Counted from the stretch's first letter, positions 42,326-52,030 are shown. The stretch: 62,541 nucleotides of DNA from Oscillospiraceae bacterium (GCA_015064745.1 SVRR01000007.1:1-62541); one strand, 5' to 3'. Translations and numbers: made by a program. Notes: generated by a model not told the origin, from the letters alone.

Positions 42326-42607
42326 TTATTTCCCGATTGATTTTTCTTCTGCCTTCGCCGCGGCGATCAGCGACTCCTTTTCGGCGCGCGTCAAGCGCTT
42401 GATCGCACACTCGCGCACCCGTGCCGCATGCATATCGTCATATTCTTCAAAATAAACAAGCGAAACAGGTCTGCGTGAGCGTGTATATTTCGCGCCCCCC
42501 TGTCCTTCCCCATTATGAACGCGAACGCGCTTGGCAACGTCAGTGGTGTACCCCGTATACAAAGTGTTGTCCGCGCAGCGTAGGATATAAACGTAGTATC
42601 TTTCCAT
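42326..42607 (-). CDS. GIY-YIG nuclease superfamily protein
   Basis: A 93-residue single-domain protein of the UPF0213/YhbQ kind. It has YYVYILRCADNTLYTGYTTDVAKRVRVHN (residues 4-32), which supplies both the GIY and YIG elements and the catalytic arginine, then GAKYTRSRRPVSLVYFEEY with the conserved motif, and a helical tail. Members are thought to be DNA nucleases, but their biological role is little known. The start at 42607 follows GGGAGA. It is separated from the upstream secreted-protein gene by a terminator and from cinA by the nested repeat. Confidence 0.92.
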   Translation of the reverse strand: MERYYVYILRCADNTLYTGYTTDVAKRVRVHNGEGQGGAKYTRSRRPVSLVYFEEYDDMHAARVRECAIKRLTRAEKESLIAAAKAEEKSIGK

Positions 42608-42651
42608 ATTTCTCCCGACCAAAGCTTATCCGGATTTTCCGTTTTGGTAAA

Positions 42652-42677
42652 AACAGCCTTCCCTAGGGAAGGCTGTT
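42652..42677. terminator. Bidirectional terminator after the GLUG surface-protein gene
   Basis: AACAGCCTTCCC / GGGAAGGCTGTT, a 12-bp perfect stem with only TA between the arms, A and T runs on the two flanks. Confidence 0.85.
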
Positions 42678-42685
42678 CGTTTTTA

Positions 42686-45427
42686 TCAGATTTCAAAATC
42701 GCGTCTGTCGTAAGAGGGCGTACCTACCAAGGCTGCCGTCTGCTGTGCTTGCACAGGCAGAGAGCCAAGAACGGTGAACGCCGCGGTCTCTTCGCCCGCA
42801 AGGACGAAGGTTCCCATGGAGCTGATGTCAAAGGTGATGAAACCGTCAGCCACGGAAGAAATAGCTACTTCCGTTGCCGTGGTGCCGTTCACCTGATACA
42901 GCTTGATGGTGTTGCTTGCCATCTTAACGACCGACTTGTTGAGAACGACCTTTACGGTTACGTTACCGGAAATGCCGACCGAAGCACCCGCCGCATCGAC
43001 GACGGAAAGCGTCACGGCCTGCAAGGGCAGATAGCCGTCAGCAAAGGCAATATCCTTATAATCCGCAGCCTTGCCAAACACGGCATTCACACGGCTGCCC
43101 GCATAGAAGGTGAAGTTGCCGCCAAAGACCATGGCGTTGCCCACATCCTCCATAACGGCATAGGTCGTGTATGCCTCAACCTCGCGGTTACAATCGGCAC
43201 AAACGCCTACAACGATACCCGTTCTTTCGGCGGTTGCCACACGAATGACAGTTGCCATTGCCCAATTTACGTTATGATCGTTCGTTGCCGTTTCAAGAAC
43301 TCTTGAGCATCTGGTACAGCTGATACCGCTTCCGCAGCTAACGCGATGATCGGAATTCTTTGCGTGTCCAAGCATCTGTTCACCGATATAATTGCAATTC
43401 ACACAGCGCTTATGATCAACACAGGTAGCCGCCTCGCGGTTATACACGTGCGCGCCCGTTGCGGGAGCATCGGGGTTCTCGGCATTACATACCGTACACA
43501 GCTGACCTACGCCACAGGTTGCGGGGTCGCCCCATCTGTGGCCGAGAGCCTCTTCAATGGTTTCATTGCAAACCAAGCACTTCTGTGCTCTCGTACAGTT
43601 TGCCGCACGTCCGGGGTCATGGAATTCCTTTGCCTTCACGGTCTCGCCGCAAAGAGTACACGTAGCATCCTTACAGGAGGGCAGATCGTCGGGAATATCA
43701 TGCTCCTCGTCTCTCGTCTTTTCGTGGCAAAGCTTACACTCATACTCCGCACAAGCAGGCGCTTCTTCATCAAAGTCGTCGGGATGCTCATGCCCCTGCG
43801 TTGCGGGAAGAAATGTGTTACAACGTCTGCACGTCTGATCTTGACAAGGAATATTATCGGTCAAGTGCCCTGCTTCTGCCTCGATGACCTCATTACAATA
43901 CTTACACGTATAATCAAGACATTCGAAAATTCTGCCGCTATGCGCGTTCGGATCCACGGGAACCTCTACGTTCACCTCTTTCACAAGTCCGCAGGCGCAG
44001 ACGAGATCGCCGTGGCCGACGGAAGAACAGGTAGGCTTCTGATCGGGGTAAAGCTTGATCGCTTCGTCGCGCGCATCGTGCTTACAGTTGACGATGGTCG
44101 TTCCGCTGACCATCCACGCCGCATACGTAGCGTCCTTGTTTTCATTCACCCATGCATTCAGCTCTGCAACAAGATCGGTGTCGCCTTCTGCGGGAACAAA
44201 GGTGTAAGTATCCGTGTACACCCCGCCCTCTTCCTTACGCTCGAAAACAACGGTACCGACGACGAAGGTCGTCTTGTCGCCCTCGGTCTTGGGCTGGAAG
44301 GCAAATACGTTCTCCACCGTACCGTTCTTTTCACCGATATCGGCATATCCGACGGTCACAGCAAGGCTTGCGTCACGCAGACCGTAAGAATGCTTTACCG
44401 TACCGTTGTTGATTCCGACCAAGGAGCCGTACTTCACCTCGGGAGGCGCAGTAACGACAGCATTGGAGAAGCAGTTTTCCACAATAGCGTTCTCGCCGAC
44501 GATACCGACAACGCCGCCAAGGGCATCTTTGCCCAAAGAAGAACTCAATGTTACGGAGGAATAGCAGTTCTTTACAGAGGAGGTGCCCGTCAGCTCAGCG
44601 GCAACACCGCCGATTGCGGATGCGGCAGTATGAGAATACGTGCCGCTCACCACACAGTTGCGGATCGCCGTATCCTCGGCAACGCCGACGATACCCGCCG
44701 TCTTGTTAACGCCGGTCACTTTAAGCGAAGCGCTGCACCCGTCGATCACCGAATTCTTTGCAAAACCGACAACACCTGCAGCGACAGGGCAGCTATTCGA
44801 CAAGCCGGAAATCTGCGTGGCAGTAGAGACCTCTGCCTTCACCGAGCAATTTAAAATGGTAGCGTTGGTTGCCTCAGCGGCAATTGCACCCACAGCCACG
44901 GAGCCAACCTTTTGGATCGAACCGACCGTAACTACCAGATCCTTCACCGTACCGCCATCAATCTTAGCGAAAAGACCGGAAAGAGCAATCGCGGCACCGG
45001 ACATAGATGTACCGGCTACGTTTCTTTCCGTAACGTAAAGATTCGAGATGGTGTGACCGGCGCCGTCAAAGATTCCCTTAAAGGGCTGTACCGCAGAAGC
45101 ACCGTTGTACAAGCTGCCGATGGGATTCAGGTTGGAGTAAGTTTTCTTATTGAAGCCGGAGCCCGTTATTTTCGTCTCAAGCGCGATATCTGCCGTAAGA
45201 CGGAAGGTCACACCCTCCGTTACGCCGCCTTCGCTGACGTAAAGCGAAAACGCCTTCAACTCTGCCTCGTTCGCAATGGTGACAACGTCACCCGCAACGA
45301 CAGCTTCACCGCCTGCGACCGCCGTCATGGTCTTGGTCTCTTCTGCACCGACACCAAGCGTTACGATACAGCTGATGATCATAACAGCCGTCAGAAGCAA
45401 GCACGGAAATAATAGCTTCTTTTTCAT
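42686..45427 (-). CDS. Secreted GLUG-repeat protein with eight cysteine/histidine modules
   Basis: A 913-residue exported protein. A signal peptide (MKKKLLFPCLL, cleavage likely after GVGA near 27) is followed by a region of right-handed repeat type, about 30-400, opening with FKGIFDGAGHTISNLYV and then many GLUG-like turns of the form GGVVG..., typical of surface beta-helices. Residues about 450-720 carry eight modules of the form C-x4/5-C-x2-C ... H (for example CLDYTCKYCN, CQDQTCRRCN, CKDATCTLCG, CTRAQKCLVCN), each about 30 residues. A strand-rich C-terminal region of about 180 residues has no LPXTG or SLH anchor. The modules look like repeated metal-binding or disulfide knuckles. The start at 45427 follows AGGAGA. 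Function unknown; surface adhesion or metal capture are possibilities. Confidence 0.8.
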   Translation of the reverse strand: MKKKLLFPCLLLTAVMIISCIVTLGVGAEETKTMTAVAGGEAVVAGDVVTIANEAELKAFSLYVSEGGVTEGVTFRLTADIALETKITGSGFNKKTYSNLNPIGSLYNGASAVQPFKGIFDGAGHTISNLYVTERNVAGTSMSGAAIALSGLFAKIDGGTVKDLVVTVGSIQKVGSVAVGAIAAEATNATILNCSVKAEVSTATQISGLSNSCPVAAGVVGFAKNSVIDGCSASLKVTGVNKTAGIVGVAEDTAIRNCVVSGTYSHTAASAIGGVAAELTGTSSVKNCYSSVTLSSSLGKDALGGVVGIVGENAIVENCFSNAVVTAPPEVKYGSLVGINNGTVKHSYGLRDASLAVTVGYADIGEKNGTVENVFAFQPKTEGDKTTFVVGTVVFERKEEGGVYTDTYTFVPAEGDTDLVAELNAWVNENKDATYAAWMVSGTTIVNCKHDARDEAIKLYPDQKPTCSSVGHGDLVCACGLVKEVNVEVPVDPNAHSGRIFECLDYTCKYCNEVIEAEAGHLTDNIPCQDQTCRRCNTFLPATQGHEHPDDFDEEAPACAEYECKLCHEKTRDEEHDIPDDLPSCKDATCTLCGETVKAKEFHDPGRAANCTRAQKCLVCNETIEEALGHRWGDPATCGVGQLCTVCNAENPDAPATGAHVYNREAATCVDHKRCVNCNYIGEQMLGHAKNSDHRVSCGSGISCTRCSRVLETATNDHNVNWAMATVIRVATAERTGIVVGVCADCNREVEAYTTYAVMEDVGNAMVFGGNFTFYAGSRVNAVFGKAADYKDIAFADGYLPLQAVTLSVVDAAGASVGISGNVTVKVVLNKSVVKMASNTIKLYQVNGTTATEVAISSVADGFITFDISSMGTFVLAGEETAAFTVLGSLPVQAQQTAALVGTPSYDRRDFEI

Positions 45428-45491
45428 AATGGTTCTCCTGTTTCTGTTTTCGTTGCCTTTCCCCATAAATGGGGATACATTCCTACTTTGT

Positions 45492-45520
45492 ATTGTAGCA
45501 CAAGTCGGTCGATTTGTCAA
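45492..45520 (-). promoter_or_regulatory. Promoter of the GLUG surface-protein gene
   Basis: TTGACA at 45520-45515, 17 bases, TACAAT at 45497-45492. The spacer end and -10 read TTGTGCTACAATA, identical over 13 bases to those of the divergent S24 repressor promoter. Confidence 0.85.
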
Positions 45521-45726
45521 TAAAGACCAAAAAATTTTCTTGCATTTTATTAGTAATGATACAATTTGTCAATTTGCCGAAAACGCGCTTCTTTTTTTGG
45601 CGGTTTTCACGAAGCGGCGCTTGGCGTTTCGAAGGTGCTTTTTGCTCCTGCACCTATTTTTTCTCTTTTTCGGGCATTCGAAGTCCAAAAAGGGTAAAAA
45701 AATCGCACATTTTTTTCCAAAAAGTA

Positions 45727-45755
45727 TTTACAAATGAAAAAATTTGTGCTACAAT
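45727..45755 (+). promoter_or_regulatory. Promoter of the S24 repressor gene
   Basis: TTTACA (45727-45732), 17 bases, TACAAT (45750-45755), within the same TTGTGCTACAATA element. Between the two divergent promoters (45521-45726) the sequence is T-rich and holds no gene I can support. Confidence 0.82.
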
Positions 45756-45842
45756 ATTTCCAACGAAAGGCTGCGCCGCCGTATTTCAGTTCCTCTTTGG
45801 CGGTGCGTTAAAAAATTTTTTACAATTCGAAAGGGACAAAAA

Positions 45843-46592
45843 GTGGAATCTTTTGCCAAAAAACTGAGAGATCTTAAAAGCCGCCGCGGCTTGACCGCAG
45901 GCGAGCTCAGCGAAGCGAGCGGTATCCCGCTCGGCACTTTGAACAAGCTTTTGACGGGTGTGATCGAAGAACCGAAGCTCGCCACCGCAAAGGCGCTTGC
46001 CGAAGCGCTGGGCACGACGCTCGCCGCGATCATAGGAGAGGCGGACGACACCCCTACGGCAGACGACGAGCGCAAGCTCTTGCTCGACTATCGCGCCGCC
46101 GACGAATACGGCAAAGCGCTCGTCCGCAAGGTTGCCGAAATGGAAAGCGGCAGAACGGCTGACGGAAACGAAGCGCAGGACGACCGCGCGCTCCGCGCCC
46201 AAAGCAGTGAAGACGGAGCAGTTATCACGCTTCCTCTTTATTACAGCCCCGTTTCCGCGGGACCGGGGGCTGTTCTCGGTGGCGGCGAGCACGAGACCAT
46301 CGACGTACGCGCCAGCTACACCACCGAGCAAGCGGACTTTGCCCTTCGCGTCAGCGGCAACAGCATGGAGCCCCGCTTCAAAAGCGGAGACATTGTGCTC
46401 GTTCACCAACAAAGCGCCGTTCTTTTCGGCGAGCTCGGCATCTTTATCGCCGACGGCGAGGGTTATTTCAAGCGCTTTATGGGAGATCGACTTCACTCCC
46501 TCAACCCCGAATATCCCGACATCCCCCTTCGCCGCTTCGACGACTTCTTCTGCTGCGGCAAGGTCGTAGGTCACATGAAGAAGAAATCGTAA
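45843..46592 (+). CDS. XRE-family repressor with S24 (LexA-like) self-cleaving peptidase domain, GTG start
   Basis: A 249-residue regulator. Residues about 2-65 are an HTH_3 domain (LKSRRGLTAGELSEASGIPLGTLNKLLTG). Residues about 130-245 are an S24 peptidase: Ala139-Gly140 in SPVSAGPG is the expected cleavage site, S174 in SGNSMEP the nucleophile and K210 in GYFKRF the base, with the spacing seen in LexA. The start is GTG at 45843 with AAAGGGA upstream; an open frame of 33 more codons has no ribosome site. This is the HdiR/CI-like type that is cleaved when RecA is activated by DNA damage. It is divergent from the large surface-protein gene, which it may control. Confidence 0.9.
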   Translation: MESFAKKLRDLKSRRGLTAGELSEASGIPLGTLNKLLTGVIEEPKLATAKALAEALGTTLAAIIGEADDTPTADDERKLLLDYRAADEYGKALVRKVAEMESGRTADGNEAQDDRALRAQSSEDGAVITLPLYYSPVSAGPGAVLGGGEHETIDVRASYTTEQADFALRVSGNSMEPRFKSGDIVLVHQQSAVLFGELGIFIADGEGYFKRFMGDRLHSLNPEYPDIPLRRFDDFFCCGKVVGHMKKKS

Positions 46593-46600
46593 CGGAAACA

Positions 46601-46652
46601 AAAAAACGGTTGCAAGGCGCCCGTCTCATGGGAGCTTTCGCAACCGTTTTTT
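46601..46652. terminator. Bidirectional terminator between the S24 repressor and the foldase-like gene
   Basis: AAAAAACGGTTGC (46601-46613) / GCAACCGTTTTTT (46640-46652), 13-bp perfect stem with a 26-base loop. Confidence 0.85.
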
Positions 46653-46677
46653 CGTTAATGTAAACAATTCCTTCCGT

Positions 46678-47832
46678 TTAGCTGCCAAGCAGCTGCACTA
46701 CGTTGTATTCCTTGCAGCCGAAAGCACCCGCTACGGTATGCCCCTCGGCAATGCCGTGGGAAACGATTTTCGCAAGCTCATCACGCAAAAGCTTGCGATA
46801 AAGGTAGGCGCCCGCGTAATTCGGCAGATTTTTAAAGCCGGCAGTGACGCGCTCGTCCGACGAAAGATAGGGCTTCTCATCCAGCGCGTAACGCATCACG
46901 TAGTAGCTGCCGCTGTCATCGGCATTTCGCTTTTTGACCACCTTGCCAATCTCATTCGCTTCGGCAAAGGCAGAAAGCAGCTCCGCGCTAAAATTATTTA
47001 CATAGCTTTCCCCGGCATAGAGGTAAATGCCGTTTGGATGGTTGCCCGACATCACGCGGTGATTTTCGTCGGTGTACTCCTTTTCCAGTGCCGTAAAGCG
47101 CTCCTCGGTCACACCCGTCACGGCGGAGACGCCTGCGTTTCCATCCTGCCAAAGAGCAGCTTCCAAGGCTTCGATCACGTCGCCCCCCACCGAATCGGGG
47201 AGATAGATCATGTTGTACCTGCCGTAGTACGTCTTGTAAAATTCTTCCAGAGTTTCCTTGTATTGGTCGCTGTAAATGACGGTGGCGTCTGAAAAAAGCT
47301 CTCTGTAAAGCGCCTTGTACTTCTGCTCGTAGAGCGCCGTCTGCTTTACCGTCCTTTTTGACGCGCCGTAGCGCTTCTTCAAAACGTCGAGGGGAATTTC
47401 CCCAAAGCTCTCGCCTTTAAATTCCTCGATCAATGCCGTAACGGCGGCGCGGTCGCTCTTGGTAAGCGCGTAGCCCTCGCTGTCAAAAAGAGAAGCCGCA
47501 ACAAAGCGCAAGCGGATCTCCCCGTCCATCAGCTCGTAAAACATTTCCTCAAAGCTTCGCCCATCAGAGGAAGCGCTCGCCCACCCCTCGGGACTGTCCT
47601 CGATCCCAAGATCGCGGTATCTCACCAGATACACGTATTTCATGCAAGAGAACCAATAGGAATAAACGTCCTCCCTAAGCGTCGCGCCCCCAAAGCCGTA
47701 AACGGCGGGAGCGGCGGTGAGCGCAAGCACGATGGCGGTGACAAGAATCGCGAGGGCGAGGGCGAGGGCGATCGCTCCGACAAGAAATCTGCGCTTCCGA
47801 TAAAAGGGTTTGTTTTCTGTGATAGCTTTCAT
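46678..47832 (-). CDS. PrsA/SurA-like membrane-anchored foldase-type protein
   Basis: A 384-residue protein with a single N-terminal membrane anchor (about residues 15-40) and an extracytoplasmic helical domain resembling the SurA_N/PrsA chaperone part (GATLREDVYSYWFSCMKYVY at 48-67, LTKSDRAAVTALIEEF near 122). The C-terminal part has the rough order of a parvulin domain (NFSAELLSAFAEANEIGKVVKK then YYVMRY) but the hallmark parvulin sequence is weak, so isomerase activity is uncertain. It lies 24 bases after mfd in the same direction, a position in which prsA-like genes occur in other Firmicutes. It probably helps fold exported proteins. Confidence 0.65.
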   Translation of the reverse strand: MKAITENKPFYRKRRFLVGAIALALALAILVTAIVLALTAAPAVYGFGGATLREDVYSYWFSCMKYVYLVRYRDLGIEDSPEGWASASSDGRSFEEMFYELMDGEIRLRFVAASLFDSEGYALTKSDRAAVTALIEEFKGESFGEIPLDVLKKRYGASKRTVKQTALYEQKYKALYRELFSDATVIYSDQYKETLEEFYKTYYGRYNMIYLPDSVGGDVIEALEAALWQDGNAGVSAVTGVTEERFTALEKEYTDENHRVMSGNHPNGIYLYAGESYVNNFSAELLSAFAEANEIGKVVKKRNADDSGSYYVMRYALDEKPYLSSDERVTAGFKNLPNYAGAYLYRKLLRDELAKIVSHGIAEGHTVAGAFGCKEYNVVQLLGS

Positions 47833-47856
47833 ATACCAATCATCCTTAAAATAGCG

Positions 47857-50800
47857 TTAGCCGCGCGCGGCAATGTAATCCGAAAGGAGCTTGTACGCTG
47901 CGTATACCCCTTCCTCTGTTCGCGGCAAGCGGTAGGAGACGACGGGGCCCGACGCGGTAGCGATAAAGCGCAAGCTCTTGTGCGTTTCAAACAGCATGCT
48001 CCAAACGGGAAGATCCGGCGCGTCGCCGAAGAAACGCAAGGCACCGTCCTTTTCGTCGACCTTTGAGATGCGAACGGAGGATGCCATCGCGCGGAGCGCC
48101 GCGACGTGCAAAAGGCGGACGACCGGCTTTGGCGGATCGCCGTAACGGTCGCACAGCTCGTCGGTCACGTCCGAAACGTCGTCATCGTTCCGAATGAAGG
48201 ATATTTTCTTATACATTTCCATACGCTCGGCAGAGGTGCGGATATAGTCCTCGGGAATATGCGCGTCCACCGCAAGCTCTATACGGGATTCGAAGGGTGC
48301 CTCGATCACCTCGCCACGCTCCTCCGAGATCGCCTCGTTCAAAAGGCGCACATAAAGATCGTAGCCCACGGCATCAATATGCCCGTGCTGCTCGGCGCCG
48401 AGCAGATTGCCCGCCCCGCGGATTTCAAGGTCGCGAAGCGCGATCTTAAAGCCCGCCCCGAAGGATGCGTATTCGCGGATGGCGGAAAGACGCTTTTCCG
48501 CGATCTCCGAGAGGCTTTTGCCGCGTCTGTAAGTAAAATAAGCATACGCTTGACGTCCCGACCGACCGACTCTTCCGCGCAGCTGATGCAGCTGAGAGAG
48601 CCCCATACGGTCGGCGTCCTCAATGATGAGGGTGTTTGCGTTCGGCAGATCGACACCCGTTTCCACGATAGTGGTGCAAATGAGAATGTCAATTTCGCCG
48701 CGCACGAGCGCTTGCCAGATGTCCTCAAGCTCCTCCTTTGGCATCTTTCCGTGCGCAAAGGCGATATGCGCGTCGGGAAACGCTTCGGCAAGGCGTGCGC
48801 CGGGGCGCTCCATGGTCTCCACGCGGTTATACAGGTAAAGCACCTGACCGCCGCGTGAAAGCTCACGCCTGACGGCGTCCTCCACGACGATGTCGCTGTG
48901 CTCCATCACGTAGGTCTGCACGGGCTGACGGTCGGCGGGTGCCTCGTCAAGCACCGACATATCGCGAATGCCGCTCATCGCCATATTGAGCGTGCGCGGA
49001 ATGGGGGTCGCGGACAGGGTCAATACGTCCACATCCTTTGCCATCGCCTTCAATTTTTCCTTCTGTCCGACGCCGAAGCGTTGCTCCTCGTCTACGATGA
49101 GAAGTCCGAGGTCTCGGAAGGCAACCCCCTTAGAAAGCAGACTGTGTGTGCCGATGATAAGGTCAACGTCACCTCTTGCCAAGCGGCGCAGGATCTTCTC
49201 CTGCTCCTTCGGCTTTTTCAGTCTCGATATCATCTCAACGTTGACGGGATAGCCGCGCATACGGGAGATGGCAGTCTGATAGTGCTGCATAGCAAGAATG
49301 GTGGTAGGCACGAGAATAGCGACCTGCTTTCCCGCTACGATCGCCTTAAAGGCGGCTCTGAGCGCCACCTCGGTCTTGCCAAAGCCCACGTCACCGCAAA
49401 GCAGACGGTCCATGGGCACGGGGCGCATCATATCGCCCTCGATCTCTTCAATGGCTTGCAGCTGCGGCTCGGTCTCCTCAAACTCAAAGTTTTCGGCAAA
49501 CTCTCTTTCAAGATCGGTAGAGGGGGGATAAGCAAATCCCTCCTTCTTCTGCCGTTCGGCGTAAAGAGCAATCAGCTCCTTTGCCATGTCCTTTGCCGCC
49601 GCCTTTGCGCGGCTCTTTTGTCTTTGCCAATCGGCACCGCCCAGTCTTGATATGCGGACGGTTCCCTCCTCGGCACCCGCGCCGATGTATTTGGCTATCA
49701 TCTCTAATCGCTCGGCGGGCAAGAGCAGGCTGTCAGAGCCGGCGTAGCGAATGGTAATATAGTCACGCGTCACGCCGTCCTGTCTGATTTGCTGCATACC
49801 GTCGAAAATGCCGATGCCGTGCACAGCGTGCACCACGTAATCGCCCACCGAAAGGTCGGCATAGGAAAGGATCCTTTGTCCCGCGGGACGGGGGGCACGC
49901 CGCTTTGCTGTGCGCGCGCGGCGGCGCTTCGCCCCCTCATCGGGTGCTGTCGAAAGCACCGCGATCTTCGGAACAAGAAGCTCAAAGCCCGAGGGATACG
50001 CGCCGTAGGCGACTCCCACGGTGCCGTCGTCAAGCAGGTCGTAGCTTTCATCGCCGTCAAAGGAAATGCGGCGAACGGCAAAGGAACGGCTCTCAAGCAT
50101 CTCCGCCACGGCATCCGCCTCGGCGGCACTTTCGGTCAAAACCAGCACGCGGTAATATCCGCTTTTTAAGGTCGCGATGTCCTCACAAAGCAAGGACTCC
50201 TTGCCGAAATAGGAAACGGTACGCCGGGTGCGGAAGCCGAAGAGTCCCGAAAGCGCGCCGTGATAGCTGTTGCCGAAGGCGGTAACGTACACGGGAATAT
50301 GCTTTGTAAGGAAGGCGGAAAGCACGCCGAAGGACGCAAAAAAGGAATTATAGCGCTTGTCAAGCAAGCCCCCCTCCACAAGCTTTACCCCCTCCTCCGC
50401 AAGCAAGGAAAGACGGGTCTCCGTAACGTCAGCCGTCAAGCTGTCCCCAAGAATAAAGACCGCCGTACGCTCCTCCGCGAAATAAGAAAGAAGCGTAGAC
50501 TCCTCGGGATAAAGCAACGCCGTATAACGGTCGGCAAAGGGAATGTCTCCCTCGCCCTCGATCAAAGCAAGCTCGGTGCGAAGCGTTCCGTTGCCCTCCC
50601 CGACAGCGTGGGAAAGGAGAGCCTTGTGCGCGTTTTCCATAGCTTGTCGCTTCTCTTCATCCCAAAGGCTCTCTCGCGCGGGCGCAAGAGTCACCTCGGA
50701 AGCGGCTTCTGTCACGCGCTGGGAGATGGGGTCAAAATACGCGAGACGGTCCACCTCGTCGCCAAAAAATTCAAAACGCACGGGAGCATTCTCCCCCGCC

Positions 50801-51372
50801 GCGTAAAGGTCGAAAATACCGCCCCTATGAGCAAACTGACCTGCGCTCTCCACCAGCGAGACGGGAACGAAGCCCACGCGCACAAGACGGGAAGCAAGCA
50901 AAGCGGGCGAGATCTCATCGCCCACGCGCAGGGAAAGAGAGTTTTCCGAAAGCACAGAGGGCGGAACGGTGCGCAAAAGCGCGGCGTAAGGGGTGGTGAC
51001 GACGGTCACGCTTGCCCCCGACAAAAGACGACAAAGCACCGAGAGCCGTTCGCGCTCGGTGTCATGAGAAGCTGTGATATTCAAAAAAACGAAGTCGCGC
51101 GCGGGGAAATAATACGCCTCCTCCCCCTCCGCCGAAAGAAGGGAGACGAGGGCGCGTCCCTCGCTCTCGTCCTTTACGAAAACAAGGCGCGCGCGGGGTG
51201 AACACGTGGCGGCAGTCCTCAGCGCCTCAACAAGAAACGCCTCCTGTGCGCCGTCAGAAAGTCCGCTTGCGGCAAGCGGCAGAGGAACGCGCGCGGCGTA
51301 CTGCTCGCCGAGCGTCAGCATGGCTTGCTTAAATTCTCTGTCGTGCGTAATAGCACGGGTGATAAACCGCAT
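47857..51372 (-). CDS. mfd: Transcription-repair coupling factor
   Basis: Removes RNA polymerase stalled at DNA lesions and recruits UvrA. The 1171-residue protein has the UvrB-homology region first, the RNA polymerase-interaction domain (VGDYVVHAVHGIGIFDGM near residue 500), then a RecG-like helicase with Walker A LLCGDVGFGKTEVA near 660, DEEQRFGV and SATPIPRTLNMAMSGIRD, and the C-terminal TRCF domain. Length is standard. The start at 51372 follows AAGGAGG. It lies 34 bases after pth, the classical Firmicutes order pth-mfd. Confidence 0.97.
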   Translation of the reverse strand: MRFITRAITHDREFKQAMLTLGEQYAARVPLPLAASGLSDGAQEAFLVEALRTAATCSPRARLVFVKDESEGRALVSLLSAEGEEAYYFPARDFVFLNITASHDTERERLSVLCRLLSGASVTVVTTPYAALLRTVPPSVLSENSLSLRVGDEISPALLASRLVRVGFVPVSLVESAGQFAHRGGIFDLYAAGENAPVRFEFFGDEVDRLAYFDPISQRVTEAASEVTLAPARESLWDEEKRQAMENAHKALLSHAVGEGNGTLRTELALIEGEGDIPFADRYTALLYPEESTLLSYFAEERTAVFILGDSLTADVTETRLSLLAEEGVKLVEGGLLDKRYNSFFASFGVLSAFLTKHIPVYVTAFGNSYHGALSGLFGFRTRRTVSYFGKESLLCEDIATLKSGYYRVLVLTESAAEADAVAEMLESRSFAVRRISFDGDESYDLLDDGTVGVAYGAYPSGFELLVPKIAVLSTAPDEGAKRRRARTAKRRAPRPAGQRILSYADLSVGDYVVHAVHGIGIFDGMQQIRQDGVTRDYITIRYAGSDSLLLPAERLEMIAKYIGAGAEEGTVRISRLGGADWQRQKSRAKAAAKDMAKELIALYAERQKKEGFAYPPSTDLEREFAENFEFEETEPQLQAIEEIEGDMMRPVPMDRLLCGDVGFGKTEVALRAAFKAIVAGKQVAILVPTTILAMQHYQTAISRMRGYPVNVEMISRLKKPKEQEKILRRLARGDVDLIIGTHSLLSKGVAFRDLGLLIVDEEQRFGVGQKEKLKAMAKDVDVLTLSATPIPRTLNMAMSGIRDMSVLDEAPADRQPVQTYVMEHSDIVVEDAVRRELSRGGQVLYLYNRVETMERPGARLAEAFPDAHIAFAHGKMPKEELEDIWQALVRGEIDILICTTIVETGVDLPNANTLIIEDADRMGLSQLHQLRGRVGRSGRQAYAYFTYRRGKSLSEIAEKRLSAIREYASFGAGFKIALRDLEIRGAGNLLGAEQHGHIDAVGYDLYVRLLNEAISEERGEVIEAPFESRIELAVDAHIPEDYIRTSAERMEMYKKISFIRNDDDVSDVTDELCDRYGDPPKPVVRLLHVAALRAMASSVRISKVDEKDGALRFFGDAPDLPVWSMLFETHKSLRFIATASGPVVSYRLPRTEEGVYAAYKLLSDYIAARG

Positions 51373-51406
51373 TTGTTCCTCCTTTTCGTAAAGTTTTGTT
51401 TGCAAT

Positions 51407-52030
51407 TTATTTGGAAAAGCGATTCAGCGCCTCGTCTTCCTTGCCGGAAAGCCAAAGCGTCAGCGCCTCGGGCAGCGTCGCGACGAGTGCGTCGATCTCG
51501 GCACGCTCTGCCGAAGGGAATTTACCGAGAACGAAATCGGCAAGGTCGCTCGTTTTGTCCTTTCTCTCGCCCACACCCATCTTAAAGCGCACGAAGGCAT
51601 CCGACGAAAGACAAGCGATAATGCTCTTGAGTCCGTTATGACCGCCCGCGCTACCCTTCTTGCGAATGCGGACTCTGCCGGGCGCGAAGCTGATATCGTC
51701 GCAAAAAACGACGATGTTTTCGGGAGGAATTTTATAGAATGCAGCTGCCTCCGCGACCGCCTCTCCCGAGGCGTTCATATAGGTCTGCGGCTTCATGAAA
51801 AGCACGCGCTTGCCGCCGAGCATCCCCTCTCCCGTGAGCGCGCGAAAACGCAGGCGCGACACCGTCGCGCCTGCCGTGGCGGCAACCTTGTCAAGGGCAA
51901 GGAAGCCTACGTTATGTCTCGTTCCCTCGTACTCTTTTCCGGGGTTTCCGAGTCCCACGACGAGGTGGGTGATGGGGGCGTGCGTGCTCTCCCCCTCGAT
52001 CTTGCGGAACAGAGAAAAAATGTCTGCCAT
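51407..52030 (-). CDS. pth: Peptidyl-tRNA hydrolase
   Basis: Releases peptides from tRNAs that drop off the ribosome. The 207-residue protein contains VVGLGNPGKEYEGTRHNVGF (about residues 23-42) with the catalytic histidine in RHN, then MKPQTYMNASG, DDISFAPGRVRIRKKGSAGGHNGLKS and the aspartate that activates the histidine. About 20 extra residues precede the usual start. The ATG at 52030 follows GGGGGAC; longer versions of the frame overlap the upstream gene and have no ribosome site. It is co-directional with mfd and follows the conserved hypothetical gene closely. Confidence 0.96.
   Translation of the reverse strand: MADIFSLFRKIEGESTHAPITHLVVGLGNPGKEYEGTRHNVGFLALDKVAATAGATVSRLRFRALTGEGMLGGKRVLFMKPQTYMNASGEAVAEAAAFYKIPPENIVVFCDDISFAPGRVRIRKKGSAGGHNGLKSIIACLSSDAFVRFKMGVGERKDKTSDLADFVLGKFPSAERAEIDALVATLPEALTLWLSGKEDEALNRFSK

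Noticed and set aside
43346..44854. 502-codon open frame antisense to the GLUG protein gene
   Set aside because: No ribosome site or domain; the sense strand has a signal peptide, repeats and a promoter.
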